64,000 nt of DNA. Origin: an uncultured Bacteroidales bacterium. Its GTDB lineage: Bacteria > Bacteroidota > Bacteroidia > Bacteroidales > UBA4417. A program made the translations under genes and the position numbers. Shown piece after piece: positions 7,672 through 16,715 of this stretch. The stretch covers positions 1 to 64,000 of the forward strand of contig CAIRMR010000204.1 of the NCBI GenBank assembly GCA_903879715.1, given 5' to 3'. Position 1 is the first letter of the stretch. Every line of letters starts with the position of its first letter. The notes below the pieces were generated by a model. That model saw nothing but the letters and a program-made list of their open reading frames with translations, made no database searches and was not told the origin of the DNA.

Positions 7672-9699
7672 ATGATCAAAAAACTACTGATAGCTAACAG
7701 AGGAGAAATAGCCGTCCGAATAATCCGTACCGCCAGAAAAATGGGCATCCGCACCGTAGCTATTTATTCCGAAATTGATAAAAACAGCCTGCATCATAGT
7801 TTTGCTGACGAAGCCTATTGCATTGGCAAATCTGATCTTTCGGAAACCTATCTGAATATTCCGGCTATCATTCATATTGCTAAAAGCAGCCATTGCGATG
7901 CGTTGCATCCCGGGTATGGCTTCCTGGCGGAAAACCCGGAATTGGTTAAAGCCTGCAATGAAGCAGGAATAATTTTCGTCGGACCGGAGGCAAATGTAAT
8001 GCAGGTGATGGGCAATAAGGTTGAAGCACGGAATTTTGTTTCATCCATTGCTGTTCCGGTAACAAAAGGTTTATCAGGAAATACTTCTGAAATTCTCAGC
8101 CATGTAGATGAAATTGGTTTCCCTGTTTTGGTGAAAGCAGCCGGCGGCGGCGGTGGCAAAGGAATGCGGATTGTTAACGACAAGGAAAGCCTTGCCGCTG
8201 CTCTTGAAGCCGCTTCTCGCGAAGCCACCAATTATTTTGCTGATGGCACCGTGTATATTGAAAAATACCTCGAAGAACCACGGCATATTGAATTCCAGAT
8301 CCTGGGCGATAATTTTGGGAATGTAGTCCACCTTTTTGAACGGGAATGTACCATACAACGCCGTTATCAGAAAATTATTGAAGAAGCTCCCTCGCCTACC
8401 CTTACACCTGAATTACGTTCCCGAATGGGTGAAGCTGCTGTGGCAATCGGGAAAGCAATAAACTACTCAGGGGCCGGAACTATAGAGTTCCTGGTAGATA
8501 AGGATTTGAATTTCTATTTCCTGGAAATGAATACCCGCATACAGGTTGAACATCCGGTTACCGAACTTACCACAGGAATTGATATTGTTGAGGAACAACT
8601 TTATATTGCTTCAGGTGAAGCACTGAGATTCAACCAGAGTGATCTCCACCAAATCGGCCATGCCATCGAATGCCGTATTTATGCCGAAGATCCTGCCAAT
8701 AACTTTCTTCCATCACCAGGCAAGCTTTCCCTCTATCAGAAACCGGCAGGTGATTTTATCAGGATTGACGACGCGATGAAAGAACCGTACCAGGTAAGCA
8801 GTTTCTTTGATCCAATGATCGCCAAGCTGATCACCCATGGCAAATCCCGCGAGGAAGCCAGGTTTCATATGATTGTCGCTTTGCAGAATTACGGTATTCA
8901 TGGTATTAAAAACAATATCAGCTATTTGAATGCCATCGTACAAAACGAAAATTTCATTAAAAACACAATTTCAACCCGGTTTTGTGCTGAGCACACAGAA
9001 ACTTTGCTTGCTGCCATTGACGATGATCGCAAATCAATTCCGGAGCTGTTGCCAATGGCTGTGGCCGTTGTCAGTAAATCTATCCCAAATAGTAAGAGAA
9101 ATCAGGTACAGAATGAATCCTCAAACATCTGGAACACTATCGGATATTGGCGAATCCTTATGCAACCTGAACTGGAAATGGAAGGAAAAATATTCAGGTG
9201 CCAGGTTAATACTTTCAATCAGAATAAGCTATCAGCCACTATTGAGGGCATAAACGCTGAAAATAGTTTTGAGGAAATTTATTCAACTCAGCAAATTGAT
9301 ATTCAGATAAATGACGAACCGTACAAAGTATTTGTCTCTCATCCCGAACCGGGTAAAGTAATTGTAAGTTACTATACCCATGTTTTTGAGGTAATCCGCA
9401 AAGATATTCTTCCGGCTCAAACCGACTTTGCTACAGCTACAAGTTCAGTTGGTGAAAGCGGCAGCAATATAACTTCGCCCATGCCAGGTAAAGTAATCAA
9501 AATTGCAGTAATGCAAGGCGATGCAGTTTCAAAAGGCGATTTGCTCCTGGTGGTTGAAGCTATGAAGATGGAAAACAATATTCTGAGCCCGGCCAATGCA
9601 ATAGTGGACCGGATTGCCGTAAACGCCGGCGATTTGGTTGATAGCATTACACCGCTGATTCATTTATCAGCGCCCGGGCAAAAACAGAGTGCGGTTTAG
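7672..9699 (+). CDS. mccA: methylcrotonyl-CoA carboxylase, biotin carboxylase/biotin carrier (alpha) subunit
   Basis: A 675-residue biotin-dependent carboxylase subunit. Residues about 1-445 are biotin carboxylase: N-lobe KLLIANRGEIAVRIIRT, ATP-grasp glycine loop AAGGGGGKGMR, catalytic region EMNTRIQVEHPVTE. A linker domain follows, then the C-terminal biotinyl domain with the biotinylated Lys632 in VVEAMKMEN. It pairs with the beta subunit at 4841. ATG at 7672 is chosen because MIKKLLIANRGE is the family N-terminus, whereas the GTG 18 codons upstream lies in an intergenic repeat. The paired subunits are split by liuC, as in other leucine-utilisation clusters. Confidence 0.93.
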   Translation: MIKKLLIANRGEIAVRIIRTARKMGIRTVAIYSEIDKNSLHHSFADEAYCIGKSDLSETYLNIPAIIHIAKSSHCDALHPGYGFLAENPELVKACNEAGIIFVGPEANVMQVMGNKVEARNFVSSIAVPVTKGLSGNTSEILSHVDEIGFPVLVKAAGGGGGKGMRIVNDKESLAAALEAASREATNYFADGTVYIEKYLEEPRHIEFQILGDNFGNVVHLFERECTIQRRYQKIIEEAPSPTLTPELRSRMGEAAVAIGKAINYSGAGTIEFLVDKDLNFYFLEMNTRIQVEHPVTELTTGIDIVEEQLYIASGEALRFNQSDLHQIGHAIECRIYAEDPANNFLPSPGKLSLYQKPAGDFIRIDDAMKEPYQVSSFFDPMIAKLITHGKSREEARFHMIVALQNYGIHGIKNNISYLNAIVQNENFIKNTISTRFCAEHTETLLAAIDDDRKSIPELLPMAVAVVSKSIPNSKRNQVQNESSNIWNTIGYWRILMQPELEMEGKIFRCQVNTFNQNKLSATIEGINAENSFEEIYSTQQIDIQINDEPYKVFVSHPEPGKVIVSYYTHVFEVIRKDILPAQTDFATATSSVGESGSNITSPMPGKVIKIAVMQGDAVSKGDLLLVVEAMKMENNILSPANAIVDRIAVNAGDLVDSITPLIHLSAPGQKQSAV

Positions 9700-9768
9700 T
9701 TTGTTACTAATAATCCTGAATGATCAAGCGTAGAATAATACTATTCTGAATTTAAATAGCAAGTATAA

Positions 9769-10377
9769 ATGAAAGAAAATGCCAGGATTGAAGCGTTTAG
9801 CGATGGAGTTTTTGCCATAGCCATCACGCTTCTTATCCTCGAACTGAAAGTACCGCCGCATGATTCAGTGCATTCGGTTGCTGATTTGTGGAAAGGTCTG
9901 ATTGATCTTTGGCCATCCTATTTCGCATTCCTGTTAAGTTTTGGTATTATCCTGGTTTCGTGGGTTAACCATCACTATTTGTTTAATGTGCTCGACAAAA
10001 CATCGCGCCCATTTCTTTATGCCAATGGTTTTTTGTTGCTGACCATTACATTTATGCCTTTCCCTACGGCTTTGCTCGCAGAATATATAGGAACTGATTA
10101 TATGAAACCGGCTGTAGCTTTTTACTGCTTCGGCGGTGTAGTTAACTCAATAGGGTGGAATTTGGTAATTCATACAGTTTTTAAGCCCAAACTGTTATTG
10201 CATCACAATGTAAACATCGATGTTCTGGATAGCACAAAACGCTCTGTCCGCTTAGGATTTATAGTTTATGCAGGTTCCACAGTTCTCGCCTTTTGGTTTC
10301 CGGTTGCCGCATTAACAATAAACCTTTTACTTTGGATAGTATGGATAACCTTATCAATCAATGCTAAATCAGATTGA
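9769..10377 (+). CDS. TMEM175/DUF1211 family predicted potassium channel
   Basis: A 202-residue integral membrane protein with about six hydrophobic segments. The N-terminus carries the family signature: an Arg followed by FSDGVFAIAITLLILEL (residues 10-26). Bacterial TMEM175 proteins form K+-permeable channels of four six-helix subunits. The gene lies within the acyl-CoA cluster, 69 bp after the carboxylase alpha gene, but has no obvious metabolic role there; it may only share the strand. Confidence 0.85.
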   Translation: MKENARIEAFSDGVFAIAITLLILELKVPPHDSVHSVADLWKGLIDLWPSYFAFLLSFGIILVSWVNHHYLFNVLDKTSRPFLYANGFLLLTITFMPFPTALLAEYIGTDYMKPAVAFYCFGGVVNSIGWNLVIHTVFKPKLLLHHNVNIDVLDSTKRSVRLGFIVYAGSTVLAFWFPVAALTINLLLWIVWITLSINAKSD

Positions 10378-10464
10378 AAAATACCATCCATTCCAAGTTA
10401 AAACTAAAATTATTCAAAAAATATTCTCTTCCATCTCACCTCAAAAACCATTAACTCCAGAAAC

Positions 10465-11610
10465 ATGGATTTCAATCTATCTGAAGAACATCAAAACATA
10501 CGCAAAGCTGTCCGCGATTTTGCCGAACGGGAAATAAAACCTGTTGCTCAGGAATTGGACGAAGAAGCCCGTTTTTCGCCCGAACTTACTAAAAAAATGG
10601 GTGAACTTGGATTGTTTGGTATTAATACTTCTGTTGATTATGGCGGCATGGGAATGGATACTTTATCGTATATAATTGCCGTTGAGGAACTTGCCCGGGT
10701 TGATGGCTCACAGGCAGCAACTATTGCCGCGCATAACTCATTGGGCATCGGTCCCTTATTTTATTTTGGAACCGAGAGGCAGAAGCTGAAATATATTCCA
10801 CCTTTATGCAACGGTGAGGCATTATGGGCATTTGGTCTTACTGAACCTGATGCCGGCAGCGATTCACGCGGCACACGGACCAAAGCATACGTTGAAGATG
10901 GTGAATGGGTGATAAGCGGTTCAAAGATTTTTATAACCAACGGTGCTGCTGATATTTCAGCCGGTGTAACCGTACAGGCAGTTACCGGTGAGACCAATGG
11001 GAAGAAAGAGTTTACCACCATTATTGTTGAAAAAGGCACACCCGGTTTTACGAGCCGGGCCATGCACGGTAAAATGATGTGGCGTGCCAGCGATACCGCA
11101 GAACTTTTTTTTGACGAATGCCGTGTTCCTTACGAAAATGTGCTTGGTAATGTTGGCGACGGTTCCCGCATCATGCTCAGCACACTCGACAACGGTCGGC
11201 TTTCTATTGCAGCCATGGGATTGGGTTGTGCCCAGGGCGCTTTCGAAATGGCATTGAGCTATGCCCAGGAACGCAAACAATTTGGTCAACCAATTTCAAA
11301 ATTCCAGGCTATCAGTTTCAAATTAGCTGATATGGCCACTAAAATAGAACTTGCGCGTACTCTGCTGTATAAAGCCTGCTGGCTGAAAGATAACCATATG
11401 CCTTTTGCCAAAGAAGCTGCTATGTCGAAACTCTACTGTTCCGAAATCGCAAAGGAAGTTACCGACGAAGCCGTTCAGATTCATGGCGGTTATGGCCTGA
11501 TGAAAGACTACCCGATCGAACGCTTTTACCGCGACCAGCGTTTGCTGCAGATCGGGGAAGGTACATCGGAGATACAGCGGCTTGTTATTTCAAGGTATAT
11601 TGGGTGCTGA
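10465..11610 (+). CDS. acyl-CoA dehydrogenase, short-chain type
   Basis: FAD-dependent acyl-CoA dehydrogenase of 381 residues, a full-length short-chain-type enzyme. Family motifs are WAFGLTEPDAGSD, ISGSKIFITNGA, AQERKQFGQPISKFQAI and IHGGYGLMKDYPIERFYRD. Cluster context would call it isovaleryl-CoA dehydrogenase. However, it has Glu365 in IGEGTSEIQ, the catalytic-base position of short-chain and 2-methyl-branched acyl-CoA dehydrogenases. True isovaleryl-CoA dehydrogenase has a small residue there and uses a Glu from another helix. The substrate may therefore be butyryl-CoA or 2-methylbutyryl-CoA, or a mixture. Electrons would go to ETF, which is not encoded here. Confidence 0.9.
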   Translation: MDFNLSEEHQNIRKAVRDFAEREIKPVAQELDEEARFSPELTKKMGELGLFGINTSVDYGGMGMDTLSYIIAVEELARVDGSQAATIAAHNSLGIGPLFYFGTERQKLKYIPPLCNGEALWAFGLTEPDAGSDSRGTRTKAYVEDGEWVISGSKIFITNGAADISAGVTVQAVTGETNGKKEFTTIIVEKGTPGFTSRAMHGKMMWRASDTAELFFDECRVPYENVLGNVGDGSRIMLSTLDNGRLSIAAMGLGCAQGAFEMALSYAQERKQFGQPISKFQAISFKLADMATKIELARTLLYKACWLKDNHMPFAKEAAMSKLYCSEIAKEVTDEAVQIHGGYGLMKDYPIERFYRDQRLLQIGEGTSEIQRLVISRYIGC

Positions 11611-11618
11611 AAGGATTG

Positions 11619-11668
11619 AGGGGAGAGTGGACGAAGGGAGAATGGGAGAAGGGCGACCGGGCGAAAAT
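11619..11668 (+). repeat. purine-rich GGGCGA-type intergenic repeat
   Basis: Degenerate GAAGGGAGAATGGGAGAAGGGCGACCGGGCGA-type sequence (shown in parts: GACGAAGGGAG, GAGAAGGGCGACCGGGCG). It belongs to the same dispersed family as 6460-6497 and sits directly after the acyl-CoA dehydrogenase stop codon. Confidence 0.55.
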
Positions 11669-11723
11669 GCGAAAGATGAGATTTTGCAAATAAATGACCT
11701 GAATGACTAAAAATCAATACTCA

Positions 11724-12563
11724 ATGAAATATTTAAAACTGCTCTTTCTGCTGATCATAGTGTTTATTGCCCTTCAGTTTAGCTCTGCCCAATCACCAGC
11801 TATTTCAACTCCCGATTCTATCCTGTTTGGAAGAAATGAAGCCATCGGAAAATTTGTAAACATACGTGGTTTCAATATGTATTACGAAATCTATGGCCAG
11901 GGAGAACCGCTGCTTATGATCCATGGAAACGGCGGATCCATCAGCAGTTTTGAAAATCAGATTCCGTATTTTTCGAAAAAGTATAAGGTAATCGCCGTTG
12001 ATAGCAGGGCACAGGGAAAGTCGGAAGATTTGCAGGATTCGTTAAGTTTTGAAATGATGGCGGATGACTTCAGCGCATTGCTGGATAAGCTTCATGTTGA
12101 CTCCTGTTATGTTTTGGGATGGAGTGATGGCGGTATAAATGGTTTGCTCCTGGCAATGCGACACCCGGAGAAAGTAAAAAAACTGGCAATTACTGGAGCC
12201 AATCTCTGGCCCGACAGCACCGCGATAAGTGCAGTTGATTATAAGTGGGGATTAAATTATTACGATACTTTAGGGAAAATGCCTCAAACGCCCGAAATCA
12301 TCAAAACCCGGAAACTTGTAAAACTGGACGCATTCGAGCCGCATATCACCCGGGAGCAATTGCAGCAAATCAAATGCCCGACACTTGTTATCGGCGGTGA
12401 TCATGACATCATTCTCACTGAACACACTGTGCTTATTGCAAAATCGATCCCTGGAGCGTATTTATGGGTTTTGCCAAATTCAAGTCACTCAACGTTAATT
12501 GATTACAAGGGTCAATTCAATAAAACTGTGGATGATTTTTTTAGTGAAAGGTTGAAGAAATAA
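11724..12563 (+). CDS. secreted alpha/beta hydrolase
   Basis: A 279-residue alpha/beta-fold hydrolase with an N-terminal signal peptide (MKYLKLLFLLIIVFIALQFS, cut near SSA-Q), so probably periplasmic. The oxyanion HG motif is MIHGNGGS, the nucleophile elbow is GWSDGG, the acid is in GGDHD, and the likely catalytic His is in PNSSHSTL. Substrate unknown; lipase, esterase or peptide hydrolase are all possible. The ATG at 11724 gives a standard signal peptide; an in-frame ATG at 11703 adds seven residues. It interrupts the acyl-CoA genes but its export argues for a separate role. Confidence 0.85.
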   Translation: MKYLKLLFLLIIVFIALQFSSAQSPAISTPDSILFGRNEAIGKFVNIRGFNMYYEIYGQGEPLLMIHGNGGSISSFENQIPYFSKKYKVIAVDSRAQGKSEDLQDSLSFEMMADDFSALLDKLHVDSCYVLGWSDGGINGLLLAMRHPEKVKKLAITGANLWPDSTAISAVDYKWGLNYYDTLGKMPQTPEIIKTRKLVKLDAFEPHITREQLQQIKCPTLVIGGDHDIILTEHTVLIAKSIPGAYLWVLPNSSHSTLIDYKGQFNKTVDDFFSERLKK

Positions 12564-12617
12564 ACAGGAAGGCCAAAATCAGAATTATTCTATTGACTTA
12601 CCATTAAAATCCCCTCT

Positions 12618-13307
12618 ATGAACAAAGTAGTAAAAAACGCCGCCGAGGCTATTGACGGGGTAACGGATGGAATGACTCTGATGGTAGGAGGTTTCGGACT
12701 TTGCGGAATACCTGAAAATGCAATCAGGGCTTTAGCCGATAGCGGTATAAAAGGATTAACCTGCATATCAAACAATGCCGGTGTTGATAATTTCGGGCTT
12801 GGCATTTTACTACAGAATAAGCAGATACATAAGATGATTTCGTCGTATGTAGGCGAAAACTCCGAATTTGAGCGCCAGTTACTTACCGGTGAACTTGAAG
12901 TAGAACTTATTCCACAGGGAACTCTCGCTGAACGCTGCCGTGCAGGAGGAGCTGGAATTCCGGCGTTTTTTGTCCCGGCAGGCGCAGGCACCGAAGTTGC
13001 TGAAGGTAAAGAAATCCGCATGTTTGATGGAAAGCCACATTTGCTCGAAACTGCATTGGAAGCCGATTTCGCTTTTGTAAAAGCATGGAAAGGCGATACC
13101 TTGGGAAACCTGATCTTTAAACAAACAGCCAACAATTTCAATCAATCCATGGCTATGGCCGGAAAAATTACGGTTGCAGAAGTTGAAGAACTAGTTCCGG
13201 CAGGCACTCTAGATCCAAACCAAATACATATACCAGGTATTTTTGTGCAACGGATTTTCCGAGGTGAAAATTATGAGAAACGAATTGAACGCGTTACTGT
13301 CAGATAA
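12618..13307 (+). CDS. scoA: 3-oxoacid CoA-transferase subunit A
   Basis: Alpha subunit (229 residues) of a family I CoA-transferase, probably succinyl-CoA:acetoacetate CoA-transferase, which activates or releases acetoacetate. The family pattern [18 protein letters not shown] (about residues 21-38) and the glycine-rich [16 protein letters not shown] region are clear. Subunit B follows at 13425. In this cluster it would convert the acetoacetate made from HMG-CoA, or run for ketone-body use. No signal peptide. Confidence 0.92.
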   Translation: MNKVVKNAAEAIDGVTDGMTLMVGGFGLCGIPENAIRALADSGIKGLTCISNNAGVDNFGLGILLQNKQIHKMISSYVGENSEFERQLLTGELEVELIPQGTLAERCRAGGAGIPAFFVPAGAGTEVAEGKEIRMFDGKPHLLETALEADFAFVKAWKGDTLGNLIFKQTANNFNQSMAMAGKITVAEVEELVPAGTLDPNQIHIPGIFVQRIFRGENYEKRIERVTVR

Positions 13308-13308
13308 G

Positions 13309-13424
13309 AATGTGGGATGTCGGATGTGCGATGTCGGATTTCACAACTTTGAACCTTGAACGCGTAGCATTGGAACCTTGAACCATTTTCTTTTTTCCAT
13401 TAACCATTAACTATTTCCCACAAA
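13309..13424. repeat. low-complexity intergenic repeats between scoA and scoB
   Basis: The gap between the two CoA-transferase genes is filled with short repeated words: GGATGTCGGATGTGCGATGTCGGAT (in parts, 13316-13340), TTGAACCTTGAAC units and CCATTAACCATTAAC. Such word-like tandem repeats split what is normally a tightly coupled gene pair. No gene seen. Confidence 0.6.
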
Positions 13425-14081
13425 ATGGCCCTTACCAAAGAACAAATCGCCCAGCGCATCGCCCAGGAACTCCACGACGGATATTATGTAAATCTTGGTA
13501 TCGGAATACCCACCCTGGTTGCCAACTATATCCCTGAAGGCATGGAGGTAATCCTGCAATCGGAAAACGGTATCCTGGGAATGGGGCCTTTCCCTTATCC
13601 TGATGAAGTGGATGCAGACCTGATCAACGCCGGTAAACAAACCGTAACCGTTGTGCCTGGAGCTGCATTCTTCGACTCTTCCATGAGCTTTGCCATGATA
13701 CGCGGCGGGCATGTCGATTTAACTGTTCTGGGTGCTTTCGAAGTTTCAGAACAGGGAGACATCGCCAGCTGGAAAATTCCCGGCAAAATGGTAAAAGGCA
13801 TGGGTGGCGCCATGGACCTGGTTGCTTCGGCAAAAAATATTATTGTAGCCATGCAGCACTGTAGTAAGGATGGCGAATCCAAACTATTAAAACATTGCTC
13901 CTTGCCACTTACCGGAATTAAATGTGTAAAACGCATTGTTTCCGACCTTGCCGTGATTGATATCACTGAAAACGGATTTAAACTGATTGAAAGAGCGCCG
14001 GGAGTAACTGTTGACGAAATCAGGAAAGCGACAGAAGGATGGCTGACTGTTGAGGGGGGGATTCCGGAGATGAAGTTTTGA
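13425..14081 (+). CDS. scoB: 3-oxoacid CoA-transferase subunit B
   Basis: Beta subunit (218 residues) that carries the catalytic glutamate of family I CoA-transferases. Glu47 lies in the SENG motif ([11 protein letters not shown]), where the glutamyl-CoA intermediate forms. Other family regions are [10 protein letters not shown] and GMGGAMDLV. Full length for the subunit. It works with the A subunit at 12618; the 117-bp gap between them is longer than usual and is made of repeats. Confidence 0.93.
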   Translation: MALTKEQIAQRIAQELHDGYYVNLGIGIPTLVANYIPEGMEVILQSENGILGMGPFPYPDEVDADLINAGKQTVTVVPGAAFFDSSMSFAMIRGGHVDLTVLGAFEVSEQGDIASWKIPGKMVKGMGGAMDLVASAKNIIVAMQHCSKDGESKLLKHCSLPLTGIKCVKRIVSDLAVIDITENGFKLIERAPGVTVDEIRKATEGWLTVEGGIPEMKF

Positions 14082-14181
14082 TAGCATTCAAATAACAACC
14101 AGAGTGATAATCTATATTTTTCAGCCAGTATTAAAATTCCTATCAAACCTTTCATTCCCTTCAAACGTTTTATATTTTTAA

Positions 14182-15201
14182 ATGCAAAACATGAATTTCC
14201 CTAAAAAAGTTACCATAGGCGATATAACCGTTCGTGACGGTTTCCAGCACGAAGAAAAATTCATTCCAACTGCTGCAAAGCTTTGGCTCACAGAGCAACT
14301 TATCCTGGCCGGATTCCGTCATGTAGAAGTTACTAACCTCGGCAATCCTTCCGGAATGCCCCAGTTTAAGGATAGCGACGAATTACTGAAAAAAATCCGT
14401 AGCAGCAAAACCGTTGCCCACCTATTACCAAATGTAAGTCTAACAGCCGTTACCATTCGTGAAAGAGCCATTGAACGTGCCATACAGGCCCGGAAGGAAG
14501 GCTGGGGACCCGATCGTATCCTGTTGATGGTTTCCACCAGTGAATCGCACCATGTTAAAAATTCAGGTCTTTCCCTTGCCGACTATTGGAAAATGGCCGA
14601 GGAATGGATTCCCAAAGCAAAAGACGCAGGATTAAAAGTAAATGGAACTGTCAGCACTATTTGGGGTTGCCCTATCGAAGGACCAACTAAAATGGAGAAA
14701 GCGGTTGAATTTGCCCAGCGCTGGTTCGATATAGGTGCGAATGATGTTGAACATGCCGATCACGATGGTTCGGCATCACCGGATCGGGTGTATCGCTATT
14801 ATTCGATGCTGATGGATAAGATTGCCCGACCGGAAAAGCAAATCGTTCATTTTCACACCACGCGTGGCTGGGGACTGGCAAATGTTCTTGCCGCTTTACA
14901 AGCCGGCATGACCAATTATGAAGCTACAATGGGTGGAATTGGTGGCCAGCCTGCAAATTTTGTGGATGGTGTTCCTGTTGCCGGTACGGGCGCATATTAT
15001 TATGCCGATCCGTTGATTACCGGCTTGGTACAAACCGAAGATCTGGTAGTAATGATGGATGAAATGGGAATTGAAACAAACCTTGATATAGATAAGGTAT
15101 TGCAAATAGGGGCTATGGTAGAACGTATTGTAGGCCGCAGGTTACGCTCCGAAAGTGTGCATACAGGCCGTATACCGAAGACTTTGACAGGCAGAGGATA
15201 A
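14182..15201 (+). CDS. HMG-CoA lyase-like (DRE-TIM) enzyme lacking the catalytic cysteine
   Basis: A 339-residue DRE-TIM metalloenzyme of the HMG-CoA lyase/pyruvate carboxyltransferase superfamily. The metal site is kept: R18-D19 in TVRDGFQHEE, and the HxH pair H223/H225 in VHFHTTRGWGLAN. In HMG-CoA lyase the mobile loop reads GGCPYA with an essential Cys. Here it reads GGIGGQPANF with Gln256 at the Cys position, followed by about 20 extra residues before TEDLV. Context (carboxylase, hydratase, CoA-transferase) predicts cleavage of HMG-CoA to acetoacetate and acetyl-CoA, and automatic annotation would say so. The missing Cys suggests a different mechanism or a related substrate. Confidence 0.8.
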   Translation: MQNMNFPKKVTIGDITVRDGFQHEEKFIPTAAKLWLTEQLILAGFRHVEVTNLGNPSGMPQFKDSDELLKKIRSSKTVAHLLPNVSLTAVTIRERAIERAIQARKEGWGPDRILLMVSTSESHHVKNSGLSLADYWKMAEEWIPKAKDAGLKVNGTVSTIWGCPIEGPTKMEKAVEFAQRWFDIGANDVEHADHDGSASPDRVYRYYSMLMDKIARPEKQIVHFHTTRGWGLANVLAALQAGMTNYEATMGGIGGQPANFVDGVPVAGTGAYYYADPLITGLVQTEDLVVMMDEMGIETNLDIDKVLQIGAMVERIVGRRLRSESVHTGRIPKTLTGRG

Positions 15202-15290
15202 TGCAAGAAAGGAGTTAGGAATTGGGGGTTAGGCTTTAGGGCTTCAAACAGGGAAATCACAATTCAAAAATCACGATTCCGAAATCCGCC

Positions 15291-15320
15291 TACTCGCCCC
15301 ATCGCCCTTCATCTCGCCTT
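15291..15320 (-). repeat. GGGCGA-type intergenic repeat, minus orientation
   Basis: On the plus strand it reads as CTCGCCCCATCGCCC-type sequence, the reverse complement of the purine-rich family seen at 6460. It lies between the convergent genes ending at 15201 and 15345. Confidence 0.5.
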
Positions 15321-15344
15321 ACTGTGATTCCTCAAGATCCTTGT

Positions 15345-15752
15345 CTACTTCCAGGCACCAAGTATCAAGCCCATAAGAGTCAGTCCTGCAATATTATACC
15401 CGGCGTGAATCAGCATATAACGTGTGCTGCGGAATTCGTACTGACCAGTAACGAAGATCGCCATGGCTATCCATCCAAAACCGGTAAAAAAACCATACAT
15501 GGCACCTTCTGTTGCTCCTATTTCCGGCGAATTCATAAATAGTGCCAGGTTCAGCGCCATAATAAATGAAAACAGCAAAGTAAGTCCCATAATTTTGGGC
15601 ATGTTGGCTTTTTGAGCCATTTCTTTGGTGATGCCGGTTTCTTTCATCCACATTTCTCCAAATGTAACCGGGTTGTACCATATGGCACCAAGTCCGAAAA
15701 ATACTAATGCTGAACCAATAATGGCCAGCCAGTTGAGGGTTGAAAAATCCAT
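15345..15752 (-). CDS. DUF1761 family membrane protein
   Basis: A 135-residue integral membrane protein with four hydrophobic segments (about 9-26, 54-72, 82-100, 113-132). The family pattern is visible: an N-terminal GLGAIWYNPVTFGEMW motif, the small cytoplasmic MAQKANMPK region, and a C-terminal H-A-G-Y-N helix. Members of DUF1761 have no established function. The gene is convergent with the lyase-like gene and stands alone. Confidence 0.85.
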   Translation of the reverse strand: MDFSTLNWLAIIGSALVFFGLGAIWYNPVTFGEMWMKETGITKEMAQKANMPKIMGLTLLFSFIMALNLALFMNSPEIGATEGAMYGFFTGFGWIAMAIFVTGQYEFRSTRYMLIHAGYNIAGLTLMGLILGAWK

Positions 15753-16184
15753 ATATCTTAATTTTAGATTAGTTTATTACTTTGATTCAATACTCTGGTA
15801 ATTTTTTATTATTCGTAAAGCGATGCAGTGAGCCAGCCGAACTGGATGCAAAGTGTTAAAACACCGAATGTCAACATTTTAAGACGCAAAGACCAGATTT
15901 CGTGTCTTACTGATAATTAATCGTTTGGAATTTATTAACGGACTATTGTTGATTAATAGCCAATAACAAACATCACTTATCTTTTGTTTGAAAGATAAAT
16001 AATACGGTGGACTCCTAAAACCGGCAAGAAGAGAAACACATACAATAAAAACACCTCCTATTCGCAGCAAATAAAGGTTCTGATTTCGTAAAAGAAAAGG
16101 AAGTTGAAGGGAAAGTCTTTATTAATCCGAATTTTAAAATCCGGATCAGCAAATTCCAAAAATCGGGAATGCGCTATATACTGA
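15753..16184. other. 432-bp intergenic region, no clear gene
   Basis: AT-rich gap between the DUF1761 gene and the small membrane protein. About 15878-15890 holds a short GACGCAAAGAC word of the CTTTGCG repeat family. At 16125-16145 a weak hairpin CCGAATTTT/AAAATCCGG (one mismatch) could act as a terminator of the minus-strand small gene. Short open frames here lack any protein-like features. Confidence 0.4.
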
Positions 16185-16337
16185 TTAGCTTATAATTACT
16201 GTTCCCAGCCATGCCCAGGCCAGCAGAAGCAACGCTGTACCAATAATATGAAATGGTTTAACAACGAATTGAGTTGACGATTCTTCGGGCAGAATATCTG
16301 AGTATTGGTCAGTAAGAATTATATCCGTATTTTTCAT
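16185..16337 (-). CDS. predicted 50-residue single-pass small membrane protein
   Basis: Short open frame on the minus strand: ATG at 16337, TAA at 16185, 50 residues. The N-terminal half is polar and acidic (MKNTDIILTDQYSDILPEES), and the C-terminal half is one strong hydrophobic segment (IIGTALLLLAWAWLGTVIIS, residues 31-50) that ends at the stop. This polar head plus tail anchor is typical of bacterial small membrane proteins. I recognise no family. There is no operon partner. Evidence is codon pattern and composition only. Confidence 0.5.
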   Translation of the reverse strand: MKNTDIILTDQYSDILPEESSTQFVVKPFHIIGTALLLLAWAWLGTVIIS

Positions 16338-16715
16338 AGTTCAGTGATATTTTCTAAACGCTTTGTATTCTTTATGACTTTAAAGCGAAAAAGTAATACG
16401 GGTTTTTCGAAAAAATGTACGGCAGAACTAAATATCTACAAGATTGCTCTAAATAAAGGCAAATTCGTGCGAATGGAACCGAGTGGAAAATATAGTTATT
16501 CACATAGTTATCAACTTAATGGATGAGTTTCAGGGCTTGTTTAGAAGGTTTATATGATATTTGTAAATTCACTCCGATAATTTATTTTACTGCTTTTCGA
16601 ATCTGCTATCTTTATGTACTTCAGGTCTTCCCGACGCTAATCATTAAAATACAGCCATTTTACCAGACAAGATAAAATAAATTTTATATCTTAGCAAACA
16701 GGTATAACCAGGTTT
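16338..16715. other. 378-bp intergenic region upstream of the first 419-residue membrane protein
   Basis: No convincing gene. About 16690-16697 a TATCTTAG word lies 19 bp before the ATG at 16716 and resembles a one-mismatch Bacteroidetes -7 box (TAnnTTTG). Divergent promoters for 16337(-) and 16716(+) must lie here. Confidence 0.35.

Noticed and set aside
16305..16526. 73-codon plus-strand frame
   Set aside because: It overlaps the better-supported minus-strand small membrane protein and shows no features.
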